Under the pieces are notes generated by a model that saw only the letters and a program-made list of their open reading frames with translations, had not been told where the DNA came from and did not search any database. The position numbers were made by a program, and so were the translations under genes. Shown here piece after piece: positions 25,502 to 36,503 of a stretch of 64,000 nucleotides of DNA. Positions within the stretch are counted from its first letter, which is position 1. The number at the start of each line of letters is the position of its first letter. Source of the stretch: Rhodococcus zopfii NBRC 100606 = JCM 9919 (lineage in GTDB: Bacteria; Actinomycetota; Actinomycetes; Mycobacteriales; Mycobacteriaceae); NCBI RefSeq assembly GCF_001895025.1, contig NZ_BCXI01000001.1:124001-188000 (forward strand), read 5' to 3'.

Positions 25502-28213
25502 TCACACCGCGTCGACGTCGACGACACCGCGCCGGATCGCCGCGACGGCCCGCCCCGCTGTCTTCACGATCTCCGGGTCCTGCGCGCACGTGCGGATCTG
25601 ATCGAGCAGATCGATCACCTGACGGCACCACCGCACGAAATCCCCCGCCGACAGGTCGCGGCTGCCGCCCCCGGCCGCCAGCAACGCCTCGGCCAGCGAC
25701 TGCGTGCCCACCCACGTGTACAGGGCCGCCACGAACCCGAGATCCGGTTCGCGCGTCGGCGGCAGCTTGTGCCGCACCTCGTCGGCGCGCAACCCGTCGC
25801 ACAACCGCACGGTCTCGGCGAGCGCGCGGCGCACCGGTTCGGTCGGGCCGCGCAGCGCGACCGCGCCTTCGACCCGCGACTCGTACACCACCGACGACAC
25901 CACGGCAGCGAGCTCCGCGGGCGACAACCCCGCCCACACCCGCTGCCGCAGGCATTCGGCGACGAGCAGATCGGCCTCGCCGTAGATGCGGGCCAGACGC
26001 TCCCCCGCCTCGGTCGTCGACGGATCCGGCCCCTCGGTGAGGTATCCGCGTTCGGTGAGCAGCGCGACGATCCGCTCGAACGTGCGGGCCAGTGAGTTCG
26101 TCGTCGCCGCGACCTTCTGTCGTTGCTGCGAGATCTCCCGCGCCAGCCGGTTGTAGCGGTCGCCGACCCGGGCGAGCTTCTCGAGCTCCGGGTCCTTGCG
26201 CGCCGGATGCTGCCGCAGCCGGCGCCGCAACGCGTCGATGTCGCGGGTGTCGCCGCCGGTCTTGGCGCGCTTCGGGCGGCGTGGCACGGGAATTCCCGTG
26301 GACCGCAACGACGACGCGATATCACGTCGCCCCCGCCCGGTGCGATGGTCGACGTGCCGCGGCAACCGCAACCTGCCCACCACCTGCGCCGGCGCCGGGA
26401 AATCCGCCGCCGACAACCGGCCGGACCACGCGTCGGCGGTCACCACCAGCGGTCGCGGCTCGTCGACGGTGGAGTCCGACTCGATCACCACCGCCAGGCC
26501 CGCGCGGCGCCCACCGGGCACCGCGACGATGTCGCCGCGCCGCAACCCGAGCAACGATTCGACGGCCGCACGGCGACGGTCCTGGCGGCCCTGCCGTTCC
26601 CGGGCCCGCTCCAGGTCGGTCAGCTCCGCCCGCAATCGCAGATAGTCCAGGATGTCGCTGTCGTCGCCGCCGAGCCGGTCCCGCAGCTCCACCAGGGCCG
26701 CCTCGTTGCGTTCGATGCCGCGGGTCAGGCCGACCACCGACTTGTCGGCCTGGAACTGCGCGAACGACATCTCCAGCAACGCCCGCGACCGGACGACCCC
26801 GACCGCGTCGATGAGGTTGACGGCCATGTTGTAGGACGGGCGGAACGAACTGCGCAGCGGGAACGTCCGGGTCGAGGCGAGTCCGGCCACCGCGGCCGGT
26901 TCCACCCCGGGCTGCCACAGCACCACCGCGTGCCCCTCGACGTCGATGCCGCGACGCCCGGCCCGGCCGGTGAGCTGCGTGTATTCGCCGGGTGTCAGTT
27001 CGGCGTGGGTTTCCCCGTTGTACTTGACGAGTCGTTCGAGGACGACGGTGCGGGCCGGCATGTTGATGCCCAGCGCGAGGGTTTCGGTGGCGAAGACCGC
27101 CCGGACCAGCCCGCGCACGAACAGTTCCTCGACGGTGTGCCGGAAGGCGGGCAGCATGCCCGCGTGGTGCGCGGCGATGCCGCGTTCGAGGGCGGTGCGC
27201 CACTGTGTGTATCCGAGGACCTCGAGGTCGGCGCGCGGCAGATCGCGGGTGTGCTCGTCGACGACCGCCCGGATCCGGGCGGCCTCCTCGTCGGAGGTGA
27301 GCCGGATCCCGCCGCGCAGGCACTGGGCGACCGCGGCGTCGCAGCCGGCGCGGCTGAAGACGAACGTGATCGCCGGCAGCAGGCCGTCGCGGTCCAGGCG
27401 GGTGATGACCTCGGGTCGCGGCAACGGCCGGAACCCCCCGTTGCGGCGGCCCCGGTCCCACGCGTCGGCGCGATCCAGTGCCGTCCGGCGATGCACCTGT
27501 GAGAGCAGTTCGGGATTGACCACGACACCCCGCCGCCCCCCGCCGTCGGGATGGGCGCGGCTGTCGAACAGATCGTGGATGCGGGGCCCGACCATCATGT
27601 GCTGGTGCAGCGGAATCGGCCGCACCTCGTCGACGACGACGGTGGTGTCGCCGCGCACCGTGGTGATCCAGTCCCCGAACTCCTCGGCGTTGGACACGGT
27701 CGCGGACAGGCTGACCAGCCGGACGTCCTCGGGCAGATGCAGGATGACCTCTTCCCACACCGCGCCGCGGAAGCGGTCGGCGAGGAAGTGCACCTCGTCC
27801 ATCACCACGTACGTCAGACCGATCAGGCTGGTCGACGACGCGTAGATCATGTTGCGCAGCACCTCGGTGGTCATCACCACCACCGGCGCGTCCGCGTTGA
27901 CGGACTGGTCGCCGGTGAGCAAGCCGACCGCGTCCTTGCCGTGCCGGGCACACAGGTCCGCGTACTTCTGGTTGCTCAGCGCCTTGATCGGCGTCGTGTA
28001 GAAGCACTTGCCGCCGGCGTGCAACGCCAGGTACACCGCGAACTCGCCGACGACGGTTTTGCCGGCCCCGGTGGGCGCGCACACCAGCACCGAGTGACCG
28101 CCGTCGAGGGCGCGGCAGGCCTGCACCTGGAACGGGTCGAGGGCAAACGGCAACGCCGCGGCGAAGGCGGTGAGCCGATCGGGGGCGGCTGCCGGGGACG
28201 GCTGATCGGTCAC
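25502..28213 (-). CDS. helY: DEVH-box superfamily 2 RNA helicase HelY
   Basis: A 903-residue Ski2/Mtr4-like helicase. Walker [14 protein letters not shown], motif Ia [12 protein letters not shown], Walker B MDEVHFL, motif III LSATVSN, and C-terminal RecA motifs [13 protein letters not shown] and [12 protein letters not shown]. The C-terminal half contains the winged-helix and ratchet domains and a family-typical DSHCT end. It probably remodels structured RNA. The start is GTG at 28213, overlapping the tatC stop (GTGA). It ends the pafBC-tatAC-helY unit. Confidence 0.95.
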   Translation of the reverse strand: MTDQPSPAAAPDRLTAFAAALPFALDPFQVQACRALDGGHSVLVCAPTGAGKTVVGEFAVYLALHAGGKCFYTTPIKALSNQKYADLCARHGKDAVGLLTGDQSVNADAPVVVMTTEVLRNMIYASSTSLIGLTYVVMDEVHFLADRFRGAVWEEVILHLPEDVRLVSLSATVSNAEEFGDWITTVRGDTTVVVDEVRPIPLHQHMMVGPRIHDLFDSRAHPDGGGRRGVVVNPELLSQVHRRTALDRADAWDRGRRNGGFRPLPRPEVITRLDRDGLLPAITFVFSRAGCDAAVAQCLRGGIRLTSDEEAARIRAVVDEHTRDLPRADLEVLGYTQWRTALERGIAAHHAGMLPAFRHTVEELFVRGLVRAVFATETLALGINMPARTVVLERLVKYNGETHAELTPGEYTQLTGRAGRRGIDVEGHAVVLWQPGVEPAAVAGLASTRTFPLRSSFRPSYNMAVNLIDAVGVVRSRALLEMSFAQFQADKSVVGLTRGIERNEAALVELRDRLGGDDSDILDYLRLRAELTDLERARERQGRQDRRRAAVESLLGLRRGDIVAVPGGRRAGLAVVIESDSTVDEPRPLVVTADAWSGRLSAADFPAPAQVVGRLRLPRHVDHRTGRGRRDIASSLRSTGIPVPRRPKRAKTGGDTRDIDALRRRLRQHPARKDPELEKLARVGDRYNRLAREISQQRQKVAATTNSLARTFERIVALLTERGYLTEGPDPSTTEAGERLARIYGEADLLVAECLRQRVWAGLSPAELAAVVSSVVYESRVEGAVALRGPTEPVRRALAETVRLCDGLRADEVRHKLPPTREPDLGFVAALYTWVGTQSLAEALLAAGGGSRDLSAGDFVRWCRQVIDLLDQIRTCAQDPEIVKTAGRAVAAIRRGVVDVDAV

Positions 28214-29139
28214 AGCGTGTCGGAGTAGTCGGGGTGCGTCGAGGAGGGGCGTTCGACGGGGGCGGGCGCGGCGATCGGGGAGCTCTCGTCGTCGTCGAGA
28301 TCACCCCAGCCGTCCTCCCGGGCGCGGCGGGCGCGCCGCTTGTCGTTGATTCGGGTGATCTGGATGGCGATCTCGAGCAGCAGCGTCAACGCCCCGGCCA
28401 GCGCGATCATCGAGAACGGATCCTGGCCGGGCGTGGCGATGGCGGCGAACACGAACATCGCCATGATCAGCCCGCGCCGCCACGACGCGAGTTTCGCGTA
28501 CGACAGGACACCGACGGCGTTGAGCGCGACGATCACCAGCGGAATCTCGAACGACACCCCGAAGATGATCAGCAGATTGATCATGAACCCGAAGTACTCG
28601 GATCCGGACAGGGCGGTGACCTGCACGTCGTTGCCGACGGTGAGCAGGAACGACAGGGCGTGGGTGACCACCAGGTACGCCAAGACGGCACCGGCGACGA
28701 ACAGCACCGCGCCGGAGGCGACGAACCCGACGGCGTAGCGGCGTTCCTTCGAATACAGGCCGGGGGTGATGAACGCCCACAGTTGGTACAGCCACACCGG
28801 GCAGGCCAACACGACACCCGCGGTCGCGGCGACCTTCAGGCGCAGCATGAACTGTTCGAACGGGCCGGTCGCGAGGAGGTGGCAGCCGCCGTCGGCGCTG
28901 ATGTCGGCGCGGGAGGACGCCGGCAGCGAACAGTAGGGGTCGAGCAGGATCGACCCGAGGCTGGGCAGACCGAAGAGGTTGCGGCTGTACCAGACGAACC
29001 CGAGGACGGTGGTGAGCACCACCGCGGCGATCGCGATCAGCAGGCGGGTGCGCAGTTCGTACAGATGCTCGACCAGCGACATGGTGCCGTCGGGATTGGT
29101 CTTGCGCCGGCTTCGACGCGGATCGAACGGGATGCGCAC
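28210..29139 (-). CDS. tatC: Twin-arginine translocase subunit TatC
   Basis: A 309-residue polytopic protein with six helices. [14 protein letters not shown] is the conserved cytosolic N-terminus that reads twin-arginine signals; [48 protein letters not shown] and [14 protein letters not shown] are diagnostic. The C-terminal 60 residues are charged and disordered. The GTG at 29139 gives a 19-residue N-terminal extension before MSLVEHL. It lies downstream of tatA and is coupled to helY. Confidence 0.96.
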   Translation of the reverse strand: MRIPFDPRRSRRKTNPDGTMSLVEHLYELRTRLLIAIAAVVLTTVLGFVWYSRNLFGLPSLGSILLDPYCSLPASSRADISADGGCHLLATGPFEQFMLRLKVAATAGVVLACPVWLYQLWAFITPGLYSKERRYAVGFVASGAVLFVAGAVLAYLVVTHALSFLLTVGNDVQVTALSGSEYFGFMINLLIIFGVSFEIPLVIVALNAVGVLSYAKLASWRRGLIMAMFVFAAIATPGQDPFSMIALAGALTLLLEIAIQITRINDKRRARRAREDGWGDLDDDESSPIAAPAPVERPSSTHPDYSDTL

Positions 29140-29226
29140 GTGCGGTTCTCAGCTCCTGTCGAGGCCCCCGGGATCAGCGGAGGACCGGGACATCCGTCGT
29201 GGATGCCCCGGTGGGATGGTCGGGGG

Positions 29227-29484
29227 TCAGGCCGACCGCGGTTCGGTGTGCTTCGCCTCGGTGACGGTCGGATCGGTGGTCTGACCGGCGGGCAGCGGGT
29301 TCGGAGCCGGCTGCGGCGGCGACGCCGGCCGAGCATCGTCGTTCTGCATCTCCTTGACCTCGCTCTTGAAGATGCGCAGCGACCGGCCCAGACCGCGGGC
29401 GGCGTCGGGAAGCTTCTTCGAGCCGAACAGGATCACGACGACGATCGCGACGATGGCCCAGTGCCACGGGCTCATTGCACCCAT
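29227..29484 (-). CDS. tatA: Sec-independent translocase protein TatA
   Basis: An 85-residue protein: one N-terminal helix ([18 protein letters not shown]), then the amphipathic helix [20 protein letters not shown] and an acidic, Pro-rich tail. TatA forms the size-variable translocation ring with TatC. The start is ATG at 29484; MSPWHW at 29475 is possible. It is followed 87 bp on by tatC. Confidence 0.95.
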   Translation of the reverse strand: MGAMSPWHWAIVAIVVVILFGSKKLPDAARGLGRSLRIFKSEVKEMQNDDARPASPPQPAPNPLPAGQTTDPTVTEAKHTEPRSA

Positions 29485-29579
29485 TATCTACCTCCACTGA
29501 TGGTGTCCTGCCGATGCTACCGGACCCGGACACGCCCGAGTCCGGCCGACAGCCGATTGACCGGGAGTTCCCGGAAGGT

Positions 29580-30566
29580 TCACAGTTCCGTCACACGACC
29601 CGGGTCCGGTTCGTCGACTGCGAGAGCGTCGTACGCGTCGAGCGCGGCCGCGGCGCGGGCCCGCACCGCCGCCACCAGATCCGCCGGCCCCAGCACCGTC
29701 ACCCCGGCACCGAGACCGACCACCAGCCGGGTCATCCACTCCGGCGACGCGAACCGCAGCACCGCGGTGCACGACCCGTCGGGCTGCAGTTGCACCTCGG
29801 TGAGGGGGTAGTAGTCGATCAGCCAGCTGTAGCCGGGATCGATGCGCAACCGGGCCGCCGGCAGCGTCGGGTCCCCCTCGAACAACTCGAAGCTGTCCTC
29901 GTCGTCGACCGCGGCCGGCGGCCGTGCCGGCTCGGGCAGTTCCGCGGCCGCATCGATCCGGTCGAACCGGAACAACCGCACCCCTTCCGCGGCGCGGCAC
30001 CACGCCTGCAGGTAGGTGTGCTCGTCGATGAGCACCACCCGGATCGGATCGACATCCCGCTCCGAGACGGTGTCCCGCGACGCCGAATAATAGGTCAGGT
30101 GCAGGGCCCGGCCGTGGTGCACCGCGGCCCGCACGGTCGCCGCGACCGGATCGTCGGACACCGCCGGCGGGGCATCGTGGTCGGCGGCGGCGCTGCCCGC
30201 GGCCGCTTCGATCTTCGCGATCGCGCCCTGCGCCGCCGACGGATCGACCACGCCGGGCATCTCCAGCAGCGACCGCAGCGCCACCAGCAGCGCCGTTGCC
30301 TCCGTCGAGGTCAGCCGCAGCGGCCGGTCGATGCCCGCGGTGAACGTCACCACGATGCTGTCCTCCGACAACGACAGGTCGATCAGGTCGCCGGGCCCGT
30401 AGCCGGGCAGGCCGCACACCCAAAGCTGGTTCAGATCGTCCATGATCTGCTTCGGGGTCACCCCCAGGTCGCGGGCCGCCTCGGCCGCGCTGATCCCGGG
30501 GTTCGCCGTGAAGTACGGCACCAGATTGAGCAGCCGCGTCAGCCGCCCCGACAGTCGTGTGCTCAA
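29580..30566 (-). CDS. pafC: Transcriptional regulator PafC (WYL domain)
   Basis: A 328-residue protein with an N-terminal winged-helix domain (RLLNLVPYFTANPGISAAEAA) and a WYL domain (LHLTYYSASRDTVSERDVDP; YLQAWCRAAEGVRLFRFDRI). With PafB it forms the activator that switches on LexA-independent DNA-damage genes in mycobacteria. A TTG at 30566 is the best start; it overlaps the pafB stop (TTGA). Its length is normal. Its position between pafB and tatA is conserved. Confidence 0.95.
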   Translation of the reverse strand: MSTRLSGRLTRLLNLVPYFTANPGISAAEAARDLGVTPKQIMDDLNQLWVCGLPGYGPGDLIDLSLSEDSIVVTFTAGIDRPLRLTSTEATALLVALRSLLEMPGVVDPSAAQGAIAKIEAAAGSAAADHDAPPAVSDDPVAATVRAAVHHGRALHLTYYSASRDTVSERDVDPIRVVLIDEHTYLQAWCRAAEGVRLFRFDRIDAAAELPEPARPPAAVDDEDSFELFEGDPTLPAARLRIDPGYSWLIDYYPLTEVQLQPDGSCTAVLRFASPEWMTRLVVGLGAGVTVLGPADLVAAVRARAAAALDAYDALAVDEPDPGRVTEL

Positions 30567-31561
30567 CGTTCGCCCTCTCCGGCCGTGCCGGCGACCACCC
30601 GGGTCAGGATGTGCCGCACCTGGTCACGCAACTCGTTCGGCGCCAGCACCAGGGCGTCGGCGCCCTGCCCGGCGATCACCCGCGCGATCCAGCTCCACGA
30701 GCGCACCGGCACCTCGAGCACCGTGCCGTCGCGCTCCCCGATCCGGCGGCGTTCGGTTTCGGTGCCGAGCCGGCGCAGCTCGGTGGCCCGCCCGTCCGGC
30801 ACCCACACCCGGGCCGCGCCGGTGACGTCGCCGGTGCTGGTCGCCGCCAGCACCCGCGCCCGCAGATCCACCCCCTCCGGAATGGTGACCGCACCGGCCG
30901 GACCGAGCGCGGTGACCTCGTCGCCGATGCGCGAGAGCCGGAAGGTGCGGGTCGCGTCGCGGTCGCGGTCGTGCCCGACCAGATACCAGCGGCCGTGCAC
31001 CGTGACGATGCCCCACGGTTCGACGGTGCGCCGGGTCCACGGGTCGGTCGGTGACCCGCGATGGTCGAACTGCACGACGCGGCGCGCGTCGATCGCGGCC
31101 AGCAGCGCGTGCAGCGCCGGTTCGGATCCGCGGGCCCGCGCCGGCAGCGAGGTCACCGTGCCGGTCGGGTCGGCGTCGACCTGCACCCCGGCCGCCCGCA
31201 GCTTCAGCACCGCGCTCTGCGCCGCCGAGGTCAGCTCCGGGGACGACCACAGGGCCGCCGCCACCGCGACCGCCGCGGTCTCGGCGCTGGTCAGCTCGAT
31301 GTCGGGCAGCTCGTACGCGTCCCGGTTGATGCGATAGCCCTCGACCGTCGAGTACCGCGACGGCATGCCCGTCTCCAACGGAATGCCCAGGTCGCGCAGC
31401 TCGTTCTTGTCGCGCTCGAACATCCGGCTGAACGCCTCGTCGCTCGCCGAGTCCGCGTATCCCGCAACCGACGCGCGGATCTTCTCCGCCGTCAGGAACT
31501 GGCGGGTGGACAGCAACGCGATGACCAGGTTGACCAGCCGTTCGACTTTCGAGATCGCCAC
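30563..31561 (-). CDS. pafB: Transcriptional regulator PafB (WYL domain)
   Basis: A 332-residue protein. The N-terminus KVERLVNLVIALLSTRQFLTAEKIR is a winged-helix DNA-binding domain; the WYL domain is seen in VVQFDHRGSPTDPWTRRTVEPW and YLVGHDRDRDATRTFRLSRI. It works with PafC in the mitomycin-type DNA-damage response, although its operon also codes for PafA. ATG at 31561. It is coupled to pafC and lies 58 bp after pafA. Confidence 0.95.
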   Translation of the reverse strand: MAISKVERLVNLVIALLSTRQFLTAEKIRASVAGYADSASDEAFSRMFERDKNELRDLGIPLETGMPSRYSTVEGYRINRDAYELPDIELTSAETAAVAVAAALWSSPELTSAAQSAVLKLRAAGVQVDADPTGTVTSLPARARGSEPALHALLAAIDARRVVQFDHRGSPTDPWTRRTVEPWGIVTVHGRWYLVGHDRDRDATRTFRLSRIGDEVTALGPAGAVTIPEGVDLRARVLAATSTGDVTGAARVWVPDGRATELRRLGTETERRRIGERDGTVLEVPVRSWSWIARVIAGQGADALVLAPNELRDQVRHILTRVVAGTAGEGER

Positions 31562-31619
31562 GCCGGCAAGCCTAGTGCCACGCCCGCCACGGGCCGCAGG
31601 CTCGGTCGCCCGACCTGCG

Positions 31620-32978
31620 TCACATCGAGGCGATCAGCCGCTCCACGCGTTCGTCGACGGACCGGAACGGGTCCTTGCACAGCACGGTGCGCTGCGCCTG
31701 ATCGTTGAGCTTGAGGTGCACCCAGTCGACGGTGAAGTCCCGGCCCGCGGCCTGCGCCGCGGCGATGAAGTCGCCGCGCAGCTTCGCGCGGGTGGTCTGC
31801 GGCGGCGTGTTCACGGCGGCGTCGACGGCCTCGTCGTCGGTGGCGCGGGCCGCCAGCCCCTTGCGCTGCAGCAGATCGAACACGCCACGACCGCGTTTGA
31901 TGTCGTGGTACGCCAGATCCAGCTGCGCGATCTTCGGGTCGGACAGTTCCATGCTGTAGCGGTCCTGGTAGCGCTGGAACAGTTTGCGCTTGATCACCCA
32001 GTCGACCTCGGTGTCGACCTTCGCGAAGTCCTGCGACTCGACCGCATCGAGGACCCGGCCCCACAGGTCCACCACCTGCGCCACGTGCGGGTCCGGTTCG
32101 CGGCTGCGCAGATAGTCGACGGCCCGCGCGTGGTACTCGCGCTGGATGTCGAGGGCGCTGGCCTGCCGTCCCCCGGCCAGCCGCACGGGGCGCCGCCCGG
32201 TCAGGTCGTGACTGACCTCGCGGATCGCGCGGATCGGATTGTCCAACGCGAAATCCCGGAACGCGACACCGGCCTCGATCATCTCGAGCACCAGCGACGC
32301 CGACCCCACCTTGAGCATCGTGGTGGTCTCGGACATGTTCGAATCGCCGACGATCACATGCAGGCGCCGGTACTTCTCGGCGTCGGCGTGTGGTTCGTCG
32401 CGGGTGTTGATGATCGGGCGGGACCGGGTCGTCGCGGACGAGACACCCTCCCAGATGTGTTCGGCGCGCTGCGACAGGCAGAACGTCGCGGCCTTCGGGG
32501 TCTGCAGCACCTTCCCGGCTCCGCAGATCAACTGCCGGGTCACCAGGAACGGCAGCAGCACATCGGAGATCCGGGAGAACTCCCCCACCCGCGCCACCAG
32601 ATAGTTTTCGTGGCAGCCGTACGAGTTGCCGGCCGAGTCGGTGTTGTTCTTGAACAGGTAGATGTCGCCGCCGATGCCCTCCTCGGCGAGACGCTGTTCG
32701 GCGTCGACGAGCAGATCCTCGAGGACCCGCTCCCCGGCGTGGTCGTGCTCGACCAGCTGCAACAGGTCGTCGCACTCGGCGGTCGCGTACTCCGGGTGCG
32801 ATCCCACGTCGAGGTACAACCGCGCGCCGTTGCGCAGGAACACATTGGAGCTGCGGCCCCACGACACGACCCGGCGGAACAGGTAGCGCGCCACCTCGTC
32901 CGGGCTCAGTCGGCGATGCCCGTGGAAGGTACACGTGACGCCGAATTCCGTCTCGATACCCATGATTCGTCGCTGCAC
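31620..32978 (-). CDS. pafA: Pup--protein ligase PafA
   Basis: A 452-residue glutamine-synthetase-fold ligase joining the C-terminal Glu of Pup to substrate lysines. The N-terminus [16 protein letters not shown], the ATP/Mg region [37 protein letters not shown] and SHDLTGRR are diagnostic. The GTG at 32978 reproduces the family start; an upstream in-frame ATG adds only shadow sequence. It lacks the Dop loop seen in the paralogue at 36504. It begins the pafA-pafB-pafC unit. Confidence 0.97.
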   Translation of the reverse strand: MQRRIMGIETEFGVTCTFHGHRRLSPDEVARYLFRRVVSWGRSSNVFLRNGARLYLDVGSHPEYATAECDDLLQLVEHDHAGERVLEDLLVDAEQRLAEEGIGGDIYLFKNNTDSAGNSYGCHENYLVARVGEFSRISDVLLPFLVTRQLICGAGKVLQTPKAATFCLSQRAEHIWEGVSSATTRSRPIINTRDEPHADAEKYRRLHVIVGDSNMSETTTMLKVGSASLVLEMIEAGVAFRDFALDNPIRAIREVSHDLTGRRPVRLAGGRQASALDIQREYHARAVDYLRSREPDPHVAQVVDLWGRVLDAVESQDFAKVDTEVDWVIKRKLFQRYQDRYSMELSDPKIAQLDLAYHDIKRGRGVFDLLQRKGLAARATDDEAVDAAVNTPPQTTRAKLRGDFIAAAQAAGRDFTVDWVHLKLNDQAQRTVLCKDPFRSVDERVERLIASM

Positions 32979-33042
32979 ACTTCGACAGTACCGCTCCGAA
33001 GATGCGACCATCGGCTGCAACGGCATCTACGGTCAACCTGTG

Positions 33043-34527
33043 ATGTTCGATTCCGCCCGGTGGATCCGCGCCGACCGTGTCCTGTTCGAACGCAGCGGGG
33101 CGCTGCGCCCGTCCCCCGCCGACCCGGGGCTGCGGATTCTCAGCCGCCTCGCCGACCACAGCGTGCTGTGGATGGGGTGCGCGGCGGTCGGGATCGCCGT
33201 CGGCGGCACCCCCCGCCGTGCCGTGGTCCGCGGCCTGCTGTCGGTGGCCGGGGCCAGCGCCCTCGCCAACGGTGTCCTCAAACCGCTGCTGCCGCGTCGT
33301 CGTCCCCCGGCTCGCGTCGAACCGCAGTTCCGGCGCCGGACCGTGCCCATGCCCACCTCGTCGTCGTTCCCGTCCGGGCACGCCGCGTCCGCCGCCGCGT
33401 TCGCCACGGGTGTGGCCCTCGAATCCCCCGCGACCGCCGCGGTCGTGGCGCCGCTGGCCGCCGCCGTCGCCTACTCGCGGGTGCACACCGGGGTGCACTG
33501 GCCCAGCGACGTGCTGGTCGGCGCGGCCGTCGGTACCGCGATCGCGCTCGGCACGCGCCGGTGGTGGGCGGTGCGCGACGACGAACCCGCGGTCGCCGGG
33601 CCCGCGGCCGCGGCACCGGCGGCGCCCACCGGACGCGGGCTGCTGGTCGTCGTCAATCCCGGTTCGGGGAACGGCGACAGCGACCACGGGGAGTTGCGGG
33701 CGGCGTTGCCGGACGCCCGCATCGTCACCCTGCCCGAGGGCGGCGACCTCGCGGCCGAACTGGACCGGCTGCTCACCGAGCATGCACCCGTCGCGCTCGG
33801 CGTCGACGGCGGCGACGGCACCGTCGTCGCGGTCGCCGGGGCGGCGGTCGCCGCGGATCTGCCGCTGGCGGTGTTCCCCGGGGGGACGCTCAACCACTTC
33901 GCGCGGGACGCCGGCGCCGCCGAGCCGGGCGACACGATCCGTGCCGTCGCCGGCGGTCACGCCGTCCGCATCGACCTCGGGCGGGTCACCGTCGCCGGTG
34001 CGGCCGGCTCCGGCGGTGCCGAGCACACCTTCGTCAACACCGCCAGCCTCGGCGGCTACCCGGATTCGGTGCGGCTGCGGGAACGATGGGAACCGCGCAT
34101 CGGCAAATGGCCGGCCGCGGCCGCGGCGATGGCGCGGGTCCTGGCGACCGCGTCGCCGCTGACGGTGCGGCTCGACGGCACCCCGAGGGCGGTGTGGCTG
34201 TTGTTCGTCGGCAACGGCCGGTACACCCCCACCGATCGGATACCGATGTCGCGGCCCGCGCTGACCGGCGGCACCCTCGACGTGCGGTACCTGCGTGCGG
34301 ACCGGCGGTGGTCGCGGCTGCGGCTGCTCACCGCCGTCGCCACCGGCAGCTTGGACCGATCCCCCACGTACGTTCAGCAGAACGTGGCCGCCCTGGCGGT
34401 GCGGATCGACGGGCCGCCGGTGGCGCTGGCCACCGACGGCGAGGTCGTCGCCGACGGCACCGCGTTCGATTTCCGCAGTGCCCCGGCGGCGTTGACGCTC
34501 TACCGGCTACCGGATCAGGTGTCCTGA
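33043..34527 (+). CDS. Bifunctional PAP2 phosphatase / diacylglycerol kinase-like protein
   Basis: A 494-residue fusion. Residues about 30-180 are a PAP2 (lipid phosphatase) domain with the three signature pieces [17 protein letters not shown] and [16 protein letters not shown]. Residues about 200-490 are a DagK/LCB5-like kinase: [33 protein letters not shown] (the GGDGT motif) and [12 protein letters not shown]. It likely acts on membrane lipid headgroups such as phosphatidic acid or polyprenyl phosphates. The ATG at 33043 is preceded by a GTG in frame. It is divergent from pafA and its 3' end overlaps the convergent prcA stop by 13 bp. Confidence 0.92.
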   Translation: MFDSARWIRADRVLFERSGALRPSPADPGLRILSRLADHSVLWMGCAAVGIAVGGTPRRAVVRGLLSVAGASALANGVLKPLLPRRRPPARVEPQFRRRTVPMPTSSSFPSGHAASAAAFATGVALESPATAAVVAPLAAAVAYSRVHTGVHWPSDVLVGAAVGTAIALGTRRWWAVRDDEPAVAGPAAAAPAAPTGRGLLVVVNPGSGNGDSDHGELRAALPDARIVTLPEGGDLAAELDRLLTEHAPVALGVDGGDGTVVAVAGAAVAADLPLAVFPGGTLNHFARDAGAAEPGDTIRAVAGGHAVRIDLGRVTVAGAAGSGGAEHTFVNTASLGGYPDSVRLRERWEPRIGKWPAAAAAMARVLATASPLTVRLDGTPRAVWLLFVGNGRYTPTDRIPMSRPALTGGTLDVRYLRADRRWSRLRLLTAVATGSLDRSPTYVQQNVAALAVRIDGPPVALATDGEVVADGTAFDFRSAPAALTLYRLPDQVS

Positions 34528-35306
34528 CCGGACGTTCCGGTGTCGGTGTCCGAATCGGCCGGGGCCGTCGGCGTGTCCGCGGCCGGTGAAGTGTCGGATC
34601 CGGTAGCCGGCAACAACGACTCGAGCGCCGCACCGGTGATCCGCCGGAACGCGCGGCGCGGCCGCGGCTTCTCGAGCACCGCGACCTCGAGTTCCCCGAT
34701 TCCCAGGGTCCGCGGCGCCGCCTCGGTCCCGGTGCCGCGTTGCAGCGCCGTCACCGCCACCGCGACCGCGGCATCGAGCTCCAGACCCGGCCGGTACGCC
34801 TCGCGCAACGCGGTCGCGATCGGCTCGGTGGTGCCGCCCATCACCACGAACTGCGGTTCGTCGACGATCGAACCGTCATAGGTGATCCGATACAGCTGCG
34901 GCGCATCGTCGGTGTCGGATCGCCCCACCTCGGCGACGCAGATCTCCACCTCGTACGGCTTGGGCTGATCGGTGAAGATCGACCCGAGCGTGGAGGCGAA
35001 CGCGTTCGCCAGTGACCGTCCCGTCACGTCCCGCCGGTCGTACGCGTAGCCGCGCATGTCCGCGTGCATGATCCCGGAACGACGCAGGCTCTCGAACTCG
35101 TTGTACTTCCCGACCGCGGCGAATCCCACCCGGTCGTACAGTTCGCTGATCTTGTGCAGCGCCTTCGACGGGTTCTCCGCGACGAACAGCACCCCGTCCG
35201 CGTAGATCAGGGCGATCACGCTGCGGCCGCGGCCGATACCCTTGCGGGCCAGCTCCGAGCGATCCCGCATGATCTGCTCGGCGGACGCATAGTACGGCAG
35301 CGTCAT
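34515..35306 (-). CDS. prcA: Proteasome alpha subunit
   Basis: A 263-residue 20S alpha subunit: [23 protein letters not shown] is the gate and H0 region, [27 protein letters not shown] follows, and [19 protein letters not shown] is the family core. The last 45 residues are a Ser/Thr/Asp/Pro-rich tail ([20 protein letters not shown]), longer and more disordered than in many relatives. The alpha rings dock Mpa. It overlaps prcB by 4 nt and its terminal 13 bp overlap the opposite gene. Confidence 0.96.
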   Translation of the reverse strand: MTLPYYASAEQIMRDRSELARKGIGRGRSVIALIYADGVLFVAENPSKALHKISELYDRVGFAAVGKYNEFESLRRSGIMHADMRGYAYDRRDVTGRSLANAFASTLGSIFTDQPKPYEVEICVAEVGRSDTDDAPQLYRITYDGSIVDEPQFVVMGGTTEPIATALREAYRPGLELDAAVAVAVTALQRGTGTEAAPRTLGIGELEVAVLEKPRPRRAFRRITGAALESLLPATGSDTSPAADTPTAPADSDTDTGTSGQDT

Positions 35307-36157
35307 TGCCCACCTCCTGCGGTGCGGTCGGCCACGATCGCGCGGGCCAGTTCGGACAACGTCGTTTCCGGCACCATCGTCGCGCCCGCGGTGGTGATCA
35401 CCGCCGCGGTCGGATAGATACCACGGGTCGTGTCGGGGCCACCGGTGCCGCTGTCGTCGTCGGCCGCGTCGTACAGCGCCTCCACCGCGCTGCGCAGCGC
35501 GTACTGCTCGTCCGCGTCCGCCCGGAACAGCTTCTTCAGCGACGACTTCGCGAACAACGAGCCCGAACCGACGGCGTGATACCCGGCGCGCTCCTCGTAT
35601 CGCCCGCCGACCACGTCGTACGAAACGATGCGGCCCGCGCGGCCCGGATCGGTGGCGTCGAGGTCGAACCCCACCAACAGCGGCACCACGGCCAGACCCT
35701 GCATGGCCGCGCCGAGGTTGCCGCGCACCATCGAGGAGAGCCGGTTGGCCTTGCCGTCGAACGTCAACGGCACACCCTCGATCTTCTCGTAGTGCTCGAG
35801 TTCGACCGCGAACAGCCGCACCATCTCCACGGCCAGACCCGCGGTCCCGGCGATGCCGGCCGCGGAGTAGTCGTCGGTGATGTGCACCTTGTCCACGTCG
35901 CGGCTCGCGATGAGGCTGCCCATCGTGGCGCGCCGGTCACCGGCGAGCAGCACCCCACCGTCGAAGGTCACCGCCACGATGGTCGTCCCGTGCGGTGCCA
36001 TGTCACCGAGTGTTCCGAGCTGACCGGCGAACCGGTTCTCCGGCAACAACTCGGGGGCGTGCATCCGCAGATGATCGGTGAACGACGACATCGGAGACGC
36101 GAGGTGCAGCCGGGGCTGCACCTCGCGATACGAAAGTGGGGAACGATCCGCTGTCAC
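35303..36157 (-). CDS. prcB: Proteasome beta subunit
   Basis: A 284-residue beta subunit with a 57-residue propeptide. Autocleavage is expected before T58 in [26 protein letters not shown], exposing the Thr nucleophile; the Lys and Asp partners lie in the following strands. [15 protein letters not shown] and [22 protein letters not shown] are typical. The start is GTG at 36157, overlapping the pup stop (GTGA), which gives the same propeptide length as in M. tuberculosis. It forms the pup-prcB-prcA operon. Confidence 0.97.
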   Translation of the reverse strand: MTADRSPLSYREVQPRLHLASPMSSFTDHLRMHAPELLPENRFAGQLGTLGDMAPHGTTIVAVTFDGGVLLAGDRRATMGSLIASRDVDKVHITDDYSAAGIAGTAGLAVEMVRLFAVELEHYEKIEGVPLTFDGKANRLSSMVRGNLGAAMQGLAVVPLLVGFDLDATDPGRAGRIVSYDVVGGRYEERAGYHAVGSGSLFAKSSLKKLFRADADEQYALRSAVEALYDAADDDSGTGGPDTTRGIYPTAAVITTAGATMVPETTLSELARAIVADRTAGGGQ

Positions 36158-36345
36158 TGGCCGCCCTTCTGCACATAGGCCCGCACGAAGTCCTCGGCGT
36201 TCTCCTCGAGCACGTCGTCGATCTCGTCGAGAAGATCGTCGGTTTCCGACGCCAGCTTCTCGCGCCGTTCCTGACCGGCACCACCGTCGCCGACGACCTC
36301 GTCGTCGTCGCCACCACCGCCGCGTGTGGTCTGCTCCTGCGCCAT
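36154..36345 (-). CDS. pup: Prokaryotic ubiquitin-like protein Pup
   Basis: A 63-residue, intrinsically disordered, Glu/Asp-rich protein ending [13 protein letters not shown]. The C-terminal Gln must be deamidated by Dop before ligation. The region [20 protein letters not shown] is the helix that binds the Mpa coiled coil. The ATG at 36345 ([10 protein letters not shown]) has GAGGAGG upstream; the open frame extends to 36405 but lacks a site there. It is coupled to prcB. Confidence 0.97.
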   Translation of the reverse strand: MAQEQTTRGGGGDDDEVVGDGGAGQERREKLASETDDLLDEIDDVLEENAEDFVRAYVQKGGQ

Positions 36346-36503
36346 AGCCGCGACCTCCTCGATCACTGTGGTGTCCGGCTCCGGTCGACGACCGGGACGG
36401 ACCACCAGCTCGCTCAGGACTCCACCCTACCGAGCCGACCCGACAGCGAGGGTGACTTGGCGTGCGGCGCGCCCGTGTGTCGGCGGCCACGCGCCCGGCC
36501 CGG

